Source: Bacillus albus
GTDB lineage: Bacteria; Bacillota; Bacilli; Bacillales; Bacillaceae_G
NCBI RefSeq assembly: GCF_001884185.1
Contig: NZ_MAOE01000083.1
Span: 1-64,000, forward strand
Reading direction: 5' to 3'
Length of the DNA stretch: 64,000 nt
Part shown: piece after piece, positions 52,071 to 63,076 of the stretch
How positions within the stretch are numbered: position 1 is the first letter of the stretch
Layout: every line of letters starts with the position of its first letter
Made by a program: the position numbers and the translations under genes
Notes under the pieces: model-generated
What the model was told of the DNA's origin: nothing
The model's database searches: none
The model's input: only the letters and a program-made list of their open reading frames with translations

Positions 52071-52168
52071 CCGTTTAAATGTTAAAAGTACAATAGAAAT
52101 TTTTGAAAATAAATAGAAGGAAAATGATAAAAAACTTGTGCCTGAGGTAGTGAAGGATAACTGTGGCT

Positions 52169-52357
52169 TTAAAAGGTAGTACTACTTGGATGTTCGCCAT
52201 GATGCCAAAATGAAGGAGTAACTAGACCGGGAATTTGACATTGTTGCCAAGTTGCGGGAAGTTCAATTCCTACATCGGAACTAGCCGTATGAACGGCTGG
52301 AACGTGTATCCCAGGAGTCGAAGGAACTACGACGGATATTCTTGAAGATACCCACAT
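52169..52357 (-). CDS. Hypothetical 62-residue proline/valine-rich protein
   Basis: The protein begins WVSSRISVVVPSTPGIHVP and ends HHGEHPSSTTF. It has few charged residues, one cysteine and three tryptophans. TAGGAGTGA lies nine bases before ATG 52357 on the minus strand. No family was recognised. A spore-layer role is possible from composition only. Confidence 0.55.
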   Translation of the reverse strand: MWVSSRISVVVPSTPGIHVPAVHTASSDVGIELPATWQQCQIPGLVTPSFWHHGEHPSSTTF

Positions 52358-52595
52358 AAAAATAATCACTCCTAAGTTGTGATAATAAAGTAGTATATTC
52401 TTTTCACACATATAAAGGTACATATAGGTAGGACTTTAGGCTAATGTATACATATAAAGTTGTAAGACCAATTTAAATGGATGGTGGACCATTTATTATA
52501 AAAAGATACGTCTATTTACGGAGGGAAAAGGAAATTAGAAAATGTAAAATGGAGGTGTTAATTGCAATAACTTACGTGTTTATGGAGGAATTTTA

Positions 52596-53741
52596 ATGGA
52601 ACGATTATGGACGAAATCATTTATTCAAATGACTTTCGCAATGTTATTTTTATTTACTGGATTTTATTTACTTGTACCAACGCTGCCTCTCTTTATTAAA
52701 GAGATAGGTGGTAATGAATCACAAGTTGGACTTATGATGGGGATGTTTACAATAGCTGCAGTTGTAATACGACCGATTATTGGAGGAATGTTAGATCAAT
52801 ATGGTAGAAGATCTTTTATTATTTTCGGGCTTATCTTTTTTGGGATAACGATGTATTCTTATAATTTAGCATCGACTATTATTCTTTTAGCTGTTTTACG
52901 TGTGATTCACGGAGTAACATGGGCTGTTTCCACAACAGCTGTTGGAACAGCGATAACTGATATCATTCCAGATTCACGCCGTGGTGAAGGTATGGGATGG
53001 TACGGTATGGCTATGACAATTGCGATGGCAATTGGCCCAATGATTGGATTATCGGTTGTACAAAATTATTCATTTCACGGCCTATTCTTGTTAGCAACTC
53101 TTTTATCCTTTATGGCAGTCTTATTATCACTCATGACGAAAATACCATTCACACCACAAAAAGAAAAAGGGAAAATGCAGTTGTTTGAAAAGTCCGTTCT
53201 ATCCATTACGATTGTTGTTTTCTTTTTATCATTTGCATATGGAGGGATTACGACATTTTTACCGCTATTTGCATCGTCAATTGATGTGAATCCTGGGACA
53301 TTCTTTCTTGTATATGCAGTTTCTTTAACAATTGTAAGACCAGTTTCAGGAAAACTATTAGATAAGTATGGGGAAGTATTTATCATACTCCCGGCACTAT
53401 GCATTACTATCATCGCAATAGTTGTATTAACGATTTCACATAGTTTAATGGGTGTAGTTATCGCCGCTGCATTATACGGTGTTGGATTCGGTTCAGCGCA
53501 GCCGGCATTGCAAGCAGCGATGATTACAATTGTTGATCCGAGTAAAAGAGGAGTCGCTAACGCTTCATTCTTTACTGCATTTGATTTAGGAATAGGACTT
53601 GGTGCGATTTTACTTGGAGTTGTTTCGCAAATGTTTGGTTACCGTATTTTATTTGCAGGTAGTGCAATTTCAGGATTAATTGCTTTCATTATTTTTGTCA
53701 TTTTTGTAAAACAGCGCTTAGTTAAAAAAGAATTTGCTTAA
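52596..53741 (+). CDS. Major facilitator superfamily transporter
   Basis: This 381-residue protein has 12 membrane helices. MFS motif A lies in the first loop (GGMLDQYGRRSF), a second copy between helices 8 and 9 (GKLLDKYGEVF), and the motif C-like glycines in helix 5. The short form resembles the drug/quinolone exporter branch (YfkF/YttB-like); the substrate is unknown. TGGAGG precedes the start. No terminator separates it from the decayed gene after it. Confidence 0.87.
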   Translation: MERLWTKSFIQMTFAMLFLFTGFYLLVPTLPLFIKEIGGNESQVGLMMGMFTIAAVVIRPIIGGMLDQYGRRSFIIFGLIFFGITMYSYNLASTIILLAVLRVIHGVTWAVSTTAVGTAITDIIPDSRRGEGMGWYGMAMTIAMAIGPMIGLSVVQNYSFHGLFLLATLLSFMAVLLSLMTKIPFTPQKEKGKMQLFEKSVLSITIVVFFLSFAYGGITTFLPLFASSIDVNPGTFFLVYAVSLTIVRPVSGKLLDKYGEVFIILPALCITIIAIVVLTISHSLMGVVIAAALYGVGFGSAQPALQAAMITIVDPSKRGVANASFFTAFDLGIGLGAILLGVVSQMFGYRILFAGSAISGLIAFIIFVIFVKQRLVKKEFA

Positions 53742-53756
53742 ACGGGAGTAACAAAG

Positions 53757-53972
53757 ATGAAAATTACAATTGAACATGACGCTCTACAATGGTTTAAGGA
53801 AGAATTACGAATATAACATGATTGTAATTCAATGCAGCATGGATATTCTTTAGGGATAGTTTCTAAGAAACCAGATGGGGAAATTGTATCAGTTGAGTAA
53901 GAAGTCATTCTATTTTTTGTGGATGTTGATGAACTTTGGTACTTTTAAAACTATCATTTAGTTGTAGGTTAG
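53757..53972 (+). pseudogene. Decayed HesB/YneR-like gene
   Basis: ATG 53757 with GGGAG upstream opens KITIEHDALQWFKEELRI, the YneR/HesB-like start, then stops (53814). A shifted frame continues QHGYSLGIVSKKPDGEIVS, stop, then a fragment ending FFVDVDELWYF, stop. The glycine/cysteine centre is deleted. The order of fragments follows the intact family, so this is one gene decaying by a deletion and point changes. Confidence 0.75.
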
Positions 53973-54331
53973 TACGAGGGAATGAAAGCAATTTAATTTA
54001 ATTATGTAAAATAATAACTTTTTTAAAAATAAATAAGTTTTATATGAAAATTATATTGAAGAGATAGTGAAATAAATATCATGTAGAAACGAGTTGTATA
54101 TGTGTACAACTCGTTTTTATTTATTTTCTTAAAAAAATGGGAAGAATGATATATTTAGCGGGATTTTTTGAACCATCCTTATATTTTGTTTTAATAAAAA
54201 TTGAAAAGAAGTCTGTCCTTTCTTTATAAAATATGAAAATTATTTTTGAAAAATTGTATTATTACATCCGAAAAAGTATAGGAAACATATCATTATAAAA
54301 TAAATTGAAATCTTCTAAAAACTCTGATACA
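53973..54331. other. Intergenic region before the methylcitrate cluster
   Basis: No gene recognised. It contains the terminator at 54087-54118 and AT-rich sequence leading into the prpC promoter. Confidence 0.6.
54087..54118 (+). terminator. Terminator
   Basis: ACGAGTTGTA / TACAACTCGT with a six-base loop, then T5. It ends the transcript from the MFS gene. Confidence 0.85.
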
Positions 54332-54373
54332 TTGAAATAGAAATGTAGTTTCATAGTATTGTAAAGGCTTACA
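54332..54373 (+). promoter_or_regulatory. prpC promoter with overlapping cre-like site
   Basis: TTGAAA (54332-54337), 16 bases, TAGTAT (54354-54359). TGTAAAGGCTTACA at 54360-54373 is a perfect inverted repeat and matches cre except for GG in place of CG. The B. subtilis mmg operon, which has the equivalent genes, is also CcpA-controlled. Confidence 0.5.
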
Positions 54374-54411
54374 GTTATGTGCACGAAGATCTATTAGGAT
54401 TGGAGGAAATA

Positions 54412-55533
54412 ATGATGAAAGCTGAAGAAAAATTTTCCCCGGGATTAGATGGTATAGTGGCAGCGGAGACGAAGATCTCGTTTCTTGATACAGTGAAAGG
54501 TGAAATTGTAATTCAAGGGTATGATTTAATCGAACTCTCAAAAACAAAAGAGTATTTAGACATTGTGCACCTTTTATTAGAGGAACATCTACCGAATGAG
54601 GATGAAAAAGCAACACTTGAAAAGAAATTAAAAGAAGAATATGCGGTACCAGAAGGTGTATTCAACGTGCTAAAGGCATTACCGAAAGAAACGCACCCTA
54701 TGGATGGGTTACGTACAGGTGTGTCCGCATTAGCTGGTTACGATAATGATATCGAAAATCGCTCTTTAGAGGTGAATAAAAGCCGAGGGTACAAGCTATT
54801 AAGTAAAGTACCAAACATTGTAGCAAATAGCTATCATATTTTAAATAATGAGGATCCAATTGAACCTCTTAAGGAATTATCGTATAGTGCGAATTTCTTC
54901 TATATGTTAACTGGTAAGAAACCGACTGAACTTGAGGAGAAGATCTTTGATCGTTCCCTTGTTTTATATAGTGAACATGAAATGCCAAACTCTACATTTA
55001 CAGCGCGCGTAATTGCATCAACACAATCGGATTTATACGGTGCTCTAACAGGTGCGGTTGCATCCTTAAAGGGAAGCTTACATGGCGGTGCGAATGAAGC
55101 TGTTATGTACATGCTTTTAGAGGCTGGCAATGTTGAGAAGTTTGAAGAGTTATTACAGAAAAAATTATATAACAAAGAAAAAATTATGGGCTTTGGACAC
55201 CGTGTTTATATGAAGAAAATGGATCCAAGAGCACTTATGATGAAGGAAGCTTTAAAACAGTTATGTGATGTAAAAGGTGATTATACACTATATGAAATGT
55301 GTGAAGCTGGAGAGAAAATCATGGAGAAGGAAAAAGGCATTTATCCAAATCTTGATTATTATGCAGCACCAGTATATTGGATGCTTGGTATTCCAATTCA
55401 ATTGTATACACCAATTTTCTTTAGCTCAAGAACAGTAGGACTATGTGCACACGTAATTGAGCAACATACGAACAATCGATTGTTCCGTCCACGTGTAAAT
55501 TATATTGGCGAGCGACATGTACTTAGTAAATAA
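54412..55533 (+). CDS. prpC: 2-methylcitrate (citrate-type) synthase
   Basis: This 373-residue member of the citrate synthase family has catalytic histidines in [10 protein letters not shown] and [15 protein letters not shown] and the aspartate in [16 protein letters not shown]. Next to prpD and prpB it should join propionyl-CoA to oxaloacetate; side activity with acetyl-CoA is likely. Its length equals B. subtilis MmgD. ATG 54412 (or 54415) follows GGAGG; an upstream GTG at 54379 has no ribosome site. Confidence 0.9.
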   Translation: MMKAEEKFSPGLDGIVAAETKISFLDTVKGEIVIQGYDLIELSKTKEYLDIVHLLLEEHLPNEDEKATLEKKLKEEYAVPEGVFNVLKALPKETHPMDGLRTGVSALAGYDNDIENRSLEVNKSRGYKLLSKVPNIVANSYHILNNEDPIEPLKELSYSANFFYMLTGKKPTELEEKIFDRSLVLYSEHEMPNSTFTARVIASTQSDLYGALTGAVASLKGSLHGGANEAVMYMLLEAGNVEKFEELLQKKLYNKEKIMGFGHRVYMKKMDPRALMMKEALKQLCDVKGDYTLYEMCEAGEKIMEKEKGIYPNLDYYAAPVYWMLGIPIQLYTPIFFSSRTVGLCAHVIEQHTNNRLFRPRVNYIGERHVLSK

Positions 55534-55534
55534 G

Positions 55535-55591
55535 AACAACTGGGGAGTTGTTAGCGCCGCCCGCCAGATGGGTGTTTGACCGACACCCATC
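55535..55591 (+). other. Two hairpins between prpC and prpD
   Basis: AACAACT / AGTTGTT (55535-55552, four-base loop) and GATGGGTGT / ACACCCATC (55567-55591). No T run follows either, so they are more likely mRNA processing or stability elements than terminators. Confidence 0.55.
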
Positions 55592-55631
55592 ATTAATAAT
55601 AACGAATTTTCGACAGAAAGGGAAGGATAGC

Positions 55632-57068
55632 ATGATTAAAACAAATGAAATTAAACAAAAAGATGCATTATTAGAAGAGATTACGGATTATGTATTAAAT
55701 AAAGAGGTAACTAGTGCAGAAGCATTCAGTACTGCTCGTTACGTATTACTTGATACACTTGGATGCGGAATTTTAGCACTACAATATCCAGAGTGTACGA
55801 AATTATTAGGACCAGTTGTACCAGGAACAATCGTGCCAAATGGTACACGTGTACCAGGAACGTCATATGTACTTGATCCAGTGAAGGGTGCATTTAATAT
55901 CGGATGTATGATCCGTTGGTTAGACTATAACGATACTTGGCTTGCAGCAGAGTGGGGACATCCATCTGATAACTTAGGCGGAATTTTAGCAGTGGCAGAT
56001 TATATTAGCCGTGTTCGTATTTCAGAAGGAAAAGAACCGTTAAAAGTACGTGAAGTATTAGAAATGATGATTAAAGCACATGAAATTCAAGGTGTACTTG
56101 CTTTAGAAAACAGCTTAAACCGTGTTGGTCTTGACCACGTTTTATACGTAAAAGTAGCAACGACTGCTGTAGTTGCAAAAATGCTTGGCGGAACACGTGA
56201 AGAAATCTTTAATGCATTATCACATGCGTGGATTGATAATTCTAGTCTTCGTACATATCGTCATGCTCCAAACACAGGCTCACGTAAATCTTGGGCAGCA
56301 GGTGATGCAACGAGCCGCGGTGTTCATCTTGCAATGACTGCTCTAAAAGGTGAAATGGGTTATCCAACAGCTTTATCTGCACCAGGCTGGGGATTCCAAG
56401 ATGTATTATTTAATAAACAAGAGTTAAAATTAGCAAGACCACTAGAGTCATATGTAATGGAAAATGTATTATTTAAAGTTTCATATCCAGCAGAATTCCA
56501 TGCACAAACAGCTGCAGAATGTGCTGTGAAATTACATCCGGAAATTAAAGAAAGATTAGATGAAATTGACCGTATTACAATTACAACTCATGAATCAGCC
56601 ATTCGTATTATTGATAAAGAAGGTCCATTAAATAACCCAGCTGATCGTGATCATTGCTTACAATACATTACGGCAATTGGTTTATTAAAAGGAGATATCG
56701 TCGCGGACGATTATGAGGATGCAGTAGCAAATGATCCACGTGTAGATGAATTACGTAATAAGATGGTCGTTGTTGAAAACAAACAGTACAGTTTAGACTA
56801 TCTTGACCCGAACAAGCGCTCAATCGCCAACGCTGTTCAAGTTCATTTCAAAGATGGCACTGTAACAGAAAACGTGGAATGTGAATATCCACTTGGTCAC
56901 CGTTTCCGTAGAGACGAAGCAATTCCAAAAGTTGTTCAAAAATTCACTGCAAATATGGCAGGTCATTATTCTAGCAAGCAACAAGAACAAATTCATGAAG
57001 TTTGTTTAAATGAAGAGAAGCTAGAAAATATGAATGTAAACGAATTTGTAGATCTATTCTTAATTTAA
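55632..57068 (+). CDS. prpD: 2-methylcitrate dehydratase
   Basis: This 478-residue protein is of the MmgE/PrpD family. It shows [38 protein letters not shown]-like [33 protein letters not shown] and [17 protein letters not shown]-type motifs. It removes water from 2-methylcitrate to give methylaconitate. ATG 55632 was chosen because GGAAGGATAG precedes it. The prpC-prpD gap holds two hairpins; prpB follows after 18 bases. Confidence 0.93.
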   Translation: MIKTNEIKQKDALLEEITDYVLNKEVTSAEAFSTARYVLLDTLGCGILALQYPECTKLLGPVVPGTIVPNGTRVPGTSYVLDPVKGAFNIGCMIRWLDYNDTWLAAEWGHPSDNLGGILAVADYISRVRISEGKEPLKVREVLEMMIKAHEIQGVLALENSLNRVGLDHVLYVKVATTAVVAKMLGGTREEIFNALSHAWIDNSSLRTYRHAPNTGSRKSWAAGDATSRGVHLAMTALKGEMGYPTALSAPGWGFQDVLFNKQELKLARPLESYVMENVLFKVSYPAEFHAQTAAECAVKLHPEIKERLDEIDRITITTHESAIRIIDKEGPLNNPADRDHCLQYITAIGLLKGDIVADDYEDAVANDPRVDELRNKMVVVENKQYSLDYLDPNKRSIANAVQVHFKDGTVTENVECEYPLGHRFRRDEAIPKVVQKFTANMAGHYSSKQQEQIHEVCLNEEKLENMNVNEFVDLFLI

Positions 57069-57086
57069 TAATAGGGGGAATTTAGA

Positions 57087-57995
57087 ATGGCTTGGGTTGT
57101 GAATAAACAGTCAACACAAGAGGAGCTTGCGAATCGCTTCCGAGCTTTAGTGGAAGCAAATGAAATATTGCAAATTCCTGGTGCTCATGACGCAATGGCA
57201 GCTTTAGTTGCGAGAAATACAGGATTCTCAGCTCTTTATTTATCAGGAGCAGCTTATACTGCGAGTAAAGGACTACCTGATTTAGGAATCGTGACGTCTA
57301 CTGAAGTAGCAGAGAGAGCAAGAGACCTAGTAAGAGCTACAGACTTACCAGTTCTTGTTGATATTGATACAGGATTTGGTGGTGTTTTAAACGTAGCGAG
57401 AACAGCGGTAGAAATGGTAGAAGCGAAAGTTGCAGCTGTTCAAATTGAAGATCAACAATTACCAAAGAAATGTGGACATTTAAATGGTAAGAAACTCGTT
57501 ACGACAGAAGAATTAGTTCAAAAGATTAAAGCGATTAAAGAAGTCGCACCAAGCTTATATATTGTAGCGCGCACAGATGCTCGCGGTGTAGAAGGCTTAG
57601 ATGAAGCAATCGATAGAGCGAACGCTTATGTAAAAGCAGGTGCAGATGCGATATTCCCTGAAGCACTTCAATCAGAAGAAGAGTTCCGTCTATTTAATAG
57701 TAAAGTAAATGCACCTTTACTTGCGAATATGACTGAATTTGGGAAAACGCCGTATTATAGTGCAGAGGAATTTGCGAATATGGGCTTCCAAATGGTTATT
57801 TATCCTGTAACTTCACTTCGCGTTGCAGCGAAAGCGTATGAGAATGTGTTTACTTTAATTAAGGAAACAGGTTCTCAAAAAGATGCACTTTCAAATATGC
57901 AAACGAGAAGTGAATTATATGAAACAATTTCATACCATGACTTTGAAGAACTAGATACAGGAATTGCAAAAACAGTATTATCAGAGGATCAATAG
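57087..57995 (+). CDS. prpB: 2-methylisocitrate lyase
   Basis: This 302-residue protein is of the isocitrate lyase superfamily. The catalytic cysteine is in PKKCGHLNGK, magnesium-binding acids are in VLVDIDTGFGG and AVQIEDQ, and IVARTDARGVEGLDEAIDRA is family-specific. It splits methylisocitrate into pyruvate and succinate. AGGGGGAA is upstream. A long inverted repeat separates it from the acyl-CoA dehydrogenase gene. Confidence 0.93.
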   Translation: MAWVVNKQSTQEELANRFRALVEANEILQIPGAHDAMAALVARNTGFSALYLSGAAYTASKGLPDLGIVTSTEVAERARDLVRATDLPVLVDIDTGFGGVLNVARTAVEMVEAKVAAVQIEDQQLPKKCGHLNGKKLVTTEELVQKIKAIKEVAPSLYIVARTDARGVEGLDEAIDRANAYVKAGADAIFPEALQSEEEFRLFNSKVNAPLLANMTEFGKTPYYSAEEFANMGFQMVIYPVTSLRVAAKAYENVFTLIKETGSQKDALSNMQTRSELYETISYHDFEELDTGIAKTVLSEDQ

Positions 57996-58006
57996 ATAAA
58001 ACAACT

Positions 58007-58066
58007 AAGGCGATGAGAATACATCTTTGGCAAAACGAACTGCTTGATGTGAAAATTCATCGCCTT
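58007..58066 (+). other. Long stem between prpB and the acyl-CoA dehydrogenase gene
   Basis: AAGGCGATGA (58007-58016) pairs with TCATCGCCTT (58057-58066), and an inner ACATC/GATGT (58021-58025 / 58046-58050) extends it. Only CTGTTTTC follows, a poor T run. It is probably an mRNA structure or partial terminator. Confidence 0.55.
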
Positions 58067-58149
58067 CTGTTTTCAAAAATAAGAAATTCCACTCATCGTA
58101 GACGAGCATACGTAGTAGCAAGTAAGGCCGAAATGATAGGGGGATTCAG

Positions 58150-59859
58150 ATGGAGAAAACGAAGTTACCGTGGGATGAATTTTTTTCACTTAATAAAGAT
58201 GTGAATCATAGTTTCTTTACGCCAGAAGATTTTTCAGGAGATGAAGATTTAATTGCAAAAACGACAGAACAATTCGTTAAACAAGAAATTGTTCCACAAA
58301 TGGAGAATATTGAACAACATAACTATAAAGTTTCTCGTAAATTATTTGGGAAAGCTGGAGAACTTGGATTATTAAGTATCGAGGTTCCAGAAGAGTATGG
58401 TGGATTTGAGTTAGGAAAGGCAGTTTCAGGGCTTGTAGCAGAAAAAATGGGATACGCTGGTGCATTTAGCGTTTCATTTAATATACACGCAGGTGTAGGT
58501 ACATTGCCTTACATATATTACGGAACGAAAGAACAAAAAGAAAAATATTTGCCGAAAATTGCGTCTGGAGAATGGATTGGGGCTTATGCTTTAACTGAGC
58601 CGAATGCTGGTTCTGATGCTTTAAGTGCAAAAACGAGTGCAGTATTAAATGAAGATGGTACTGCTTGGAAGTTAAATGGTGAAAAGCAGTGGATTACAAA
58701 TGCTCATATGGCAGATGTATACGTTGTTTTTGCGAAGACAAATAAAGGAATGACAGCGTTTATTGTCGAAAGAACATGTGAAGGTGTATCTATTGGACTA
58801 GAAGAAAAGAAAATGGGGATTAAAGGTTCTTCTACGGCTACTCTTATTTTAGAAGATGTTGTCATCCCTGTTGAAAATGTTTTAGGGGAAGTTGGGAAAG
58901 GGCATCACGTAGCTCTAAATATTCTAAACTTTGCTAGATTAAAGCTTGCTTTTGGAAATATTGGAACAGCAAAACAAGCAATTGGTTTATCGGTTCAATA
59001 TGGAAAAGAGCGAAAACAGTTCCAAACGGAATTAGTAGATTTTACGATGATTCAAGAGAAAATTGCAAATATGATCATTGCTACATATGGAGCAGAAAGT
59101 GCAGCTTATCGTACAGCTGGTGTAATTGATGCAGCAATTCATGAGAGTGATGAAGATCTTATGAAGAAAATGTCTCAATTTGCAATTGAATGTGCACTTA
59201 ATAAAGTAAATGCTTCTGAAACATTAGGTCAAATCGTAGATGAAGCTGTACAAATTCATGGTGGTTACGGTTATATGCAAGAGTACGAAGTAGAACGATT
59301 ATATCGTGATGCTAGAATTAGTCGTATTTTTGAAGGAACGAACGAAATTAATAGATTAACAGTTGCCAAAATGTTAATGAAGCAAATGGAACAAATTGAA
59401 GATACAGAAGTAGAGATTGATGTAGCAAATGTCGAAAGAAACCATCGTTACATTTTATTAGCGAAAAAATTGTTGAAACAATCTTTGAAAACGCTCTCTA
59501 AAACTCCAGGGTTAAAAATTGATCAAGAGCAAGAATATTCACGTGTATTATCAAATATGTTAACGGACGTGTACGTCATGGAATCAGCATTTTTACGTAC
59601 GAGTAAAGCTATTAGTAAAAATGGTGAAGAGAAAGAGCGTACGAAACAAATGATAACTGACGTTATTTGTGAAGAAGGCTATCGCAAAGTAGAAGAAGAG
59701 GCGATTTCTATACTTTCAGCGGCTGTTACAGAAGAACAAGATCGACACGTGATTTTAGCTGAAATTCGTCAATTATTAGTGCCTTTATACACGAACGTAT
59801 TTACAAAAAAGAGAGAGATTGCGAAAGCTATTATAAATCGCGGAAAGTATATTGTGTAA
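58150..59859 (+). CDS. Acyl-CoA dehydrogenase
   Basis: This 569-residue flavoenzyme has ALTEPNAGSDALS (FAD/substrate loop), WITNAHMADVYVVFAKT, QIHGGYGYMQEYEVERLYRDARISRIFEGTNEINR (C-terminal FAD site) and an extra C-terminal helical part of about 190 residues. The long form is like FadE/MmgC-related enzymes. In this cluster it most likely acts on isobutyryl-CoA or another short branched acyl-CoA. AGGGGGA is upstream. Confidence 0.9.
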   Translation: MEKTKLPWDEFFSLNKDVNHSFFTPEDFSGDEDLIAKTTEQFVKQEIVPQMENIEQHNYKVSRKLFGKAGELGLLSIEVPEEYGGFELGKAVSGLVAEKMGYAGAFSVSFNIHAGVGTLPYIYYGTKEQKEKYLPKIASGEWIGAYALTEPNAGSDALSAKTSAVLNEDGTAWKLNGEKQWITNAHMADVYVVFAKTNKGMTAFIVERTCEGVSIGLEEKKMGIKGSSTATLILEDVVIPVENVLGEVGKGHHVALNILNFARLKLAFGNIGTAKQAIGLSVQYGKERKQFQTELVDFTMIQEKIANMIIATYGAESAAYRTAGVIDAAIHESDEDLMKKMSQFAIECALNKVNASETLGQIVDEAVQIHGGYGYMQEYEVERLYRDARISRIFEGTNEINRLTVAKMLMKQMEQIEDTEVEIDVANVERNHRYILLAKKLLKQSLKTLSKTPGLKIDQEQEYSRVLSNMLTDVYVMESAFLRTSKAISKNGEEKERTKQMITDVICEEGYRKVEEEAISILSAAVTEEQDRHVILAEIRQLLVPLYTNVFTKKREIAKAIINRGKYIV

Positions 59860-59875
59860 ATAGGAGGAAAGCGAT

Positions 59876-60766
59876 ATGAAAAAGATTGGTTTTATCGGTT
59901 TAGGTAACATGGGTCTTCCAATGTCTAAAAATTTAGTTAAATCAAGTTACACAGTATACGGTGTGGATTTAAATAAAGAGGCTGAAGCTTCCTTTGAAAG
60001 TGAAGGAGGAATTATTGGCTTATCAATCTCAAAGCTAGCAGAAACATGCGATGTGATTTTTACAAGTTTACCTTCACCTCGTGCTGTTGAATCAGTTTAT
60101 TTTGGGGAAGAAGGATTATTTGAAAATAGTCATTCGAATGTAGTTTTAATTGATACAAGTACTGTATCTCCACAATTAAACAAACAGTTAGAAGAAGCTG
60201 CCAAGGAAAAGAAAGTAGACTTTTTAGCAGCACCTGTTAGTGGTGGGGTAATTGGAGCAGAAAACCGTACATTAACGTTTATGGTTGGTGGATCAAAAGA
60301 TGTATATGAGAAAACGGAATCTATCATGGGCGTACTAGGCGCGAACATTTTCCATGTTAGTGAGAAGATTGATAGTGGTACAACAGTTAAATTAATTAAT
60401 AATCTATTAATTGGTTTTTATACAGCTGGTGTGAGTGAAGCTTTAACATTAGCGAAAAAGAACGATATGGATTTAGATAAAATGTTTGATATTTTAAATG
60501 TAAGTTACGGTCAAAGTAGAATTTATGAGCGAAATTATAAAAGTTTCATTGCATCAGAAAACTACGAGCCAGGCTTTACTGTGAATTTATTAAAGAAAGA
60601 TTTGGGGTTTGCAGTAGATTTAGCGAAAGAAAGCGAACTTCACTTACCAGTAAGCGAAATGCTATTAAATATATATGAAGAAGCAAGTGAAGCTGGGTAT
60701 GGTGAAAACGATATGGCTGCTTTATATAAGAAAGTTAGTGAACAATTAATTTCTAATCAAAAATAA
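59876..60766 (+). CDS. mmsB: 3-hydroxyisobutyrate dehydrogenase
   Basis: This 296-residue beta-hydroxyacid dehydrogenase has [16 protein letters not shown] (NAD site), [33 protein letters not shown] (substrate loop with the conserved S-G-G) and the catalytic lysine in [10 protein letters not shown]. It oxidises 3-hydroxyisobutyrate in valine breakdown to methylmalonate semialdehyde, the substrate of the next enzyme. AGGAGG lies nine bases upstream. Confidence 0.93.
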   Translation: MKKIGFIGLGNMGLPMSKNLVKSSYTVYGVDLNKEAEASFESEGGIIGLSISKLAETCDVIFTSLPSPRAVESVYFGEEGLFENSHSNVVLIDTSTVSPQLNKQLEEAAKEKKVDFLAAPVSGGVIGAENRTLTFMVGGSKDVYEKTESIMGVLGANIFHVSEKIDSGTTVKLINNLLIGFYTAGVSEALTLAKKNDMDLDKMFDILNVSYGQSRIYERNYKSFIASENYEPGFTVNLLKKDLGFAVDLAKESELHLPVSEMLLNIYEEASEAGYGENDMAALYKKVSEQLISNQK

Positions 60767-60803
60767 TAGACTTATAAACATCATAAAAAAAGGAGAGAAT
60801 ATA

Positions 60804-62264
60804 ATGATTACAACTGAAATTAAACGAGTAAAAAATCATATTAATGGTGAGTGGGTAGAATCTACTGGTACAGAAGTAGAAGCAGTTCCAAATCCGGCGA
60901 CTGGAAAAATTATCGCTTACGTTCCACTATCTCCGAAAGAAGATGTTGAAAAAGCAGTTGAAGCGGCGAAAGCAGCATACGAAACATGGTCTAAAGTACC
61001 AGTTCCGAATCGTTCAAGACAATTGTATAAATATTTACAGCTTTTACAAGAAAACAAAGAAGAGCTTGCTAAAATCATTACGCTTGAAAATGGTAAAACA
61101 TTAACGGATGCAACTGGTGAAGTACAACGCGGTATTGAGGCAGTAGAACTTGCAACATCTACGCCCAATTTAATGATGGGACAAGCTCTACCGAATATTG
61201 CTAGCGGCATTGATGGATCGATTTGGCGCTATCCAATTGGAGTTGTTGCTGGTATTACACCGTTTAACTTCCCAATGATGATTCCATTATGGATGTTCCC
61301 ACTTGCAATTGCTTGCGGTAATACTTTCGTATTAAAAACATCTGAAAGAACACCACTTTTAGCAGAGCGACTTGTAGAGTTATTCTATGAAGCTGGTTTT
61401 CCAAAAGGAGTATTAAATTTAGTACAAGGCGGAAAAGATGTTGTAAATAGCATTTTAGAAAATAAAGATATTCAAGCTGTTTCGTTCGTTGGATCTGAGC
61501 CAGTAGCTCGTTACGTATATGAAACAGGTACGAAACATGGGAAACGTGTACAAGCGTTAGCTGGTGCGAAAAACCATGCGATTGTAATGCCAGATTGCAA
61601 TCTTGAGAAAACAGTGCAAGGTGTAATTGGGTCTGCATTCGCAAGTAGTGGAGAGCGCTGTATGGCATGTTCAGTAGTAGCAGTAGTTGATGAAATTGCT
61701 GATGAATTCATCGACGTACTAGTAGCAGAGACGAAGAAATTAAAAGTAGGTGATGGTTTCCACGAAGATAACTATGTTGGACCATTAATTCGTGAATCTC
61801 ATAAAGAGCGTGTATTAGGCTATATTAATAGCGGTGTAGCAGATGGAGCTACTTTATTAGTAGATGGTCGTCAAATTAAGGAAGAAGTTGGAGAAGGTTA
61901 CTTTGTAGGTGCGACAATCTTTGATGGTGTAAATCAAGAAATGAAAATTTGGCAAGATGAGATTTTTGCTCCGGTATTAAGCATTGTACGTGTTAAAGAT
62001 TTAGAAGAAGGTATTAAACTAACAAATCAATCTAAATTTGCAAATGGTGCGGTAATTTATACGTCAAATGGTAAGCATGCACAAACGTTCCGTGATAATA
62101 TCGATGCTGGTATGATCGGTGTAAACGTAAACGTTCCAGCACCAATGGCATTCTTCGCATTTGCAGGAAATAAAGCTTCATTCTTTGGTGATTTAGGTAC
62201 AAATGGTACAGATGGGGTTCAATTCTATACACGTAAAAAAGTTGTAACTGAGCGCTGGTTTTAA
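60804..62264 (+). CDS. mmsA: Methylmalonate-semialdehyde dehydrogenase (acylating)
   Basis: This 486-residue CoA-dependent aldehyde dehydrogenase has the catalytic cysteine in [29 protein letters not shown], and the NAKNHAIV-like [11 protein letters not shown] segment that marks the MMSDH branch. It turns methylmalonate semialdehyde into propionyl-CoA, which the upstream methylcitrate enzymes use. AAAGGAGAG precedes the start. The last gene of the cluster, it ends at a strong terminator. The myo-inositol enzyme IolA is of the same family. Confidence 0.93.
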   Translation: MITTEIKRVKNHINGEWVESTGTEVEAVPNPATGKIIAYVPLSPKEDVEKAVEAAKAAYETWSKVPVPNRSRQLYKYLQLLQENKEELAKIITLENGKTLTDATGEVQRGIEAVELATSTPNLMMGQALPNIASGIDGSIWRYPIGVVAGITPFNFPMMIPLWMFPLAIACGNTFVLKTSERTPLLAERLVELFYEAGFPKGVLNLVQGGKDVVNSILENKDIQAVSFVGSEPVARYVYETGTKHGKRVQALAGAKNHAIVMPDCNLEKTVQGVIGSAFASSGERCMACSVVAVVDEIADEFIDVLVAETKKLKVGDGFHEDNYVGPLIRESHKERVLGYINSGVADGATLLVDGRQIKEEVGEGYFVGATIFDGVNQEMKIWQDEIFAPVLSIVRVKDLEEGIKLTNQSKFANGAVIYTSNGKHAQTFRDNIDAGMIGVNVNVPAPMAFFAFAGNKASFFGDLGTNGTDGVQFYTRKKVVTERWF

Positions 62265-62297
62265 TAAAGAGTAAACAGTCAAATCAGTTATTAAATG

Positions 62298-62327
62298 AAA
62301 ACCACCACTAGAAATAGTGGTGGTTTT
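62298..62327. terminator. Terminator after mmsA, bidirectional
   Basis: AAAACCACCACT / AGTGGTGGTTTT with a six-base loop; T on both strands. It lies just before the minus-strand lysE-type stop. Confidence 0.85.
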
Positions 62328-62334
62328 CGTTTTG

Positions 62335-62967
62335 TTAATTACTTTTTTCAAAAGCAAGTTTAATGCCAAAACCAATTAAGACGATTCCCGTTAACCCTTG
62401 AATATAACGTTGCGTCTTCGGTTTTTTCATAAAAGCACTAATTTTATCAATTAAAAATATATAAAAAGCGAACCAAATAACTGTTAAAACGAGATAAGTA
62501 AGGCCCATTACGAGAAGTTGAATAAACGTATTATGATTCGGATTTAAAAATTGCGGTAAAAACGTTAAAAAGAAAACTGCAACTTTAGGGTTTAATAAAT
62601 TCGTAAGAAACCCTTGGCGAAAGCAAGAAGTGTGTTCATCTTCATTATTCAAAGATAAATCGTTCGTATCAACACCTTCTTTATTTCTTACAGCTAAAAG
62701 GGCTTTAATACCAATATAAATTAAATATAGAGCTCCAACGTACTTGAAAATAGAGAATAAAAGAGCTGACTTTACAATAAGTGCGGATAGCCCGATTACT
62801 GCAGCTAGCGTATGAATCAAAAGTGCAATACATGTGCCGAACACTGTTTTTACTCCGCCCACCTTACCGGCAACTAATGTATTTTTCGTGGCCATTGCTG
62901 TATCTGGACCGGGTAAAATAATAAGACAAATAGACATAATGATGAAAAGAAAAAAATTTTCAATCAT
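62335..62967 (-). CDS. LysE/RhtB-family amino-acid exporter
   Basis: This 210-residue protein has six hydrophobic segments and the family motif ILPGPDTAMATKNTLVAGKVGGV near the start, then GFLTNLLNPKVAVFFLTFLPQF. LysE-type proteins export amino acids; which ones cannot be told. AAAAAGGAGGAG lies upstream on the minus strand. Confidence 0.9.
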   Translation of the reverse strand: MIENFFLFIIMSICLIILPGPDTAMATKNTLVAGKVGGVKTVFGTCIALLIHTLAAVIGLSALIVKSALLFSIFKYVGALYLIYIGIKALLAVRNKEGVDTNDLSLNNEDEHTSCFRQGFLTNLLNPKVAVFFLTFLPQFLNPNHNTFIQLLVMGLTYLVLTVIWFAFYIFLIDKISAFMKKPKTQRYIQGLTGIVLIGFGIKLAFEKSN

Positions 62968-63076
62968 AGTCGCTCCTCCTTTTTTATTTTTAGAATATTT
63001 GATTAAAAATAGTGTAGCACATATTTTGATTTAATAAAATTAAATTAAATTTTATTAAAAATTATTAAATAGAAAA

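Noticed and set aside
55611-55617. TTCGACA as a Spo0A box before prpD
   Set aside because: A single 7-base match inside a transcribed spacer without a promoter; too weak.
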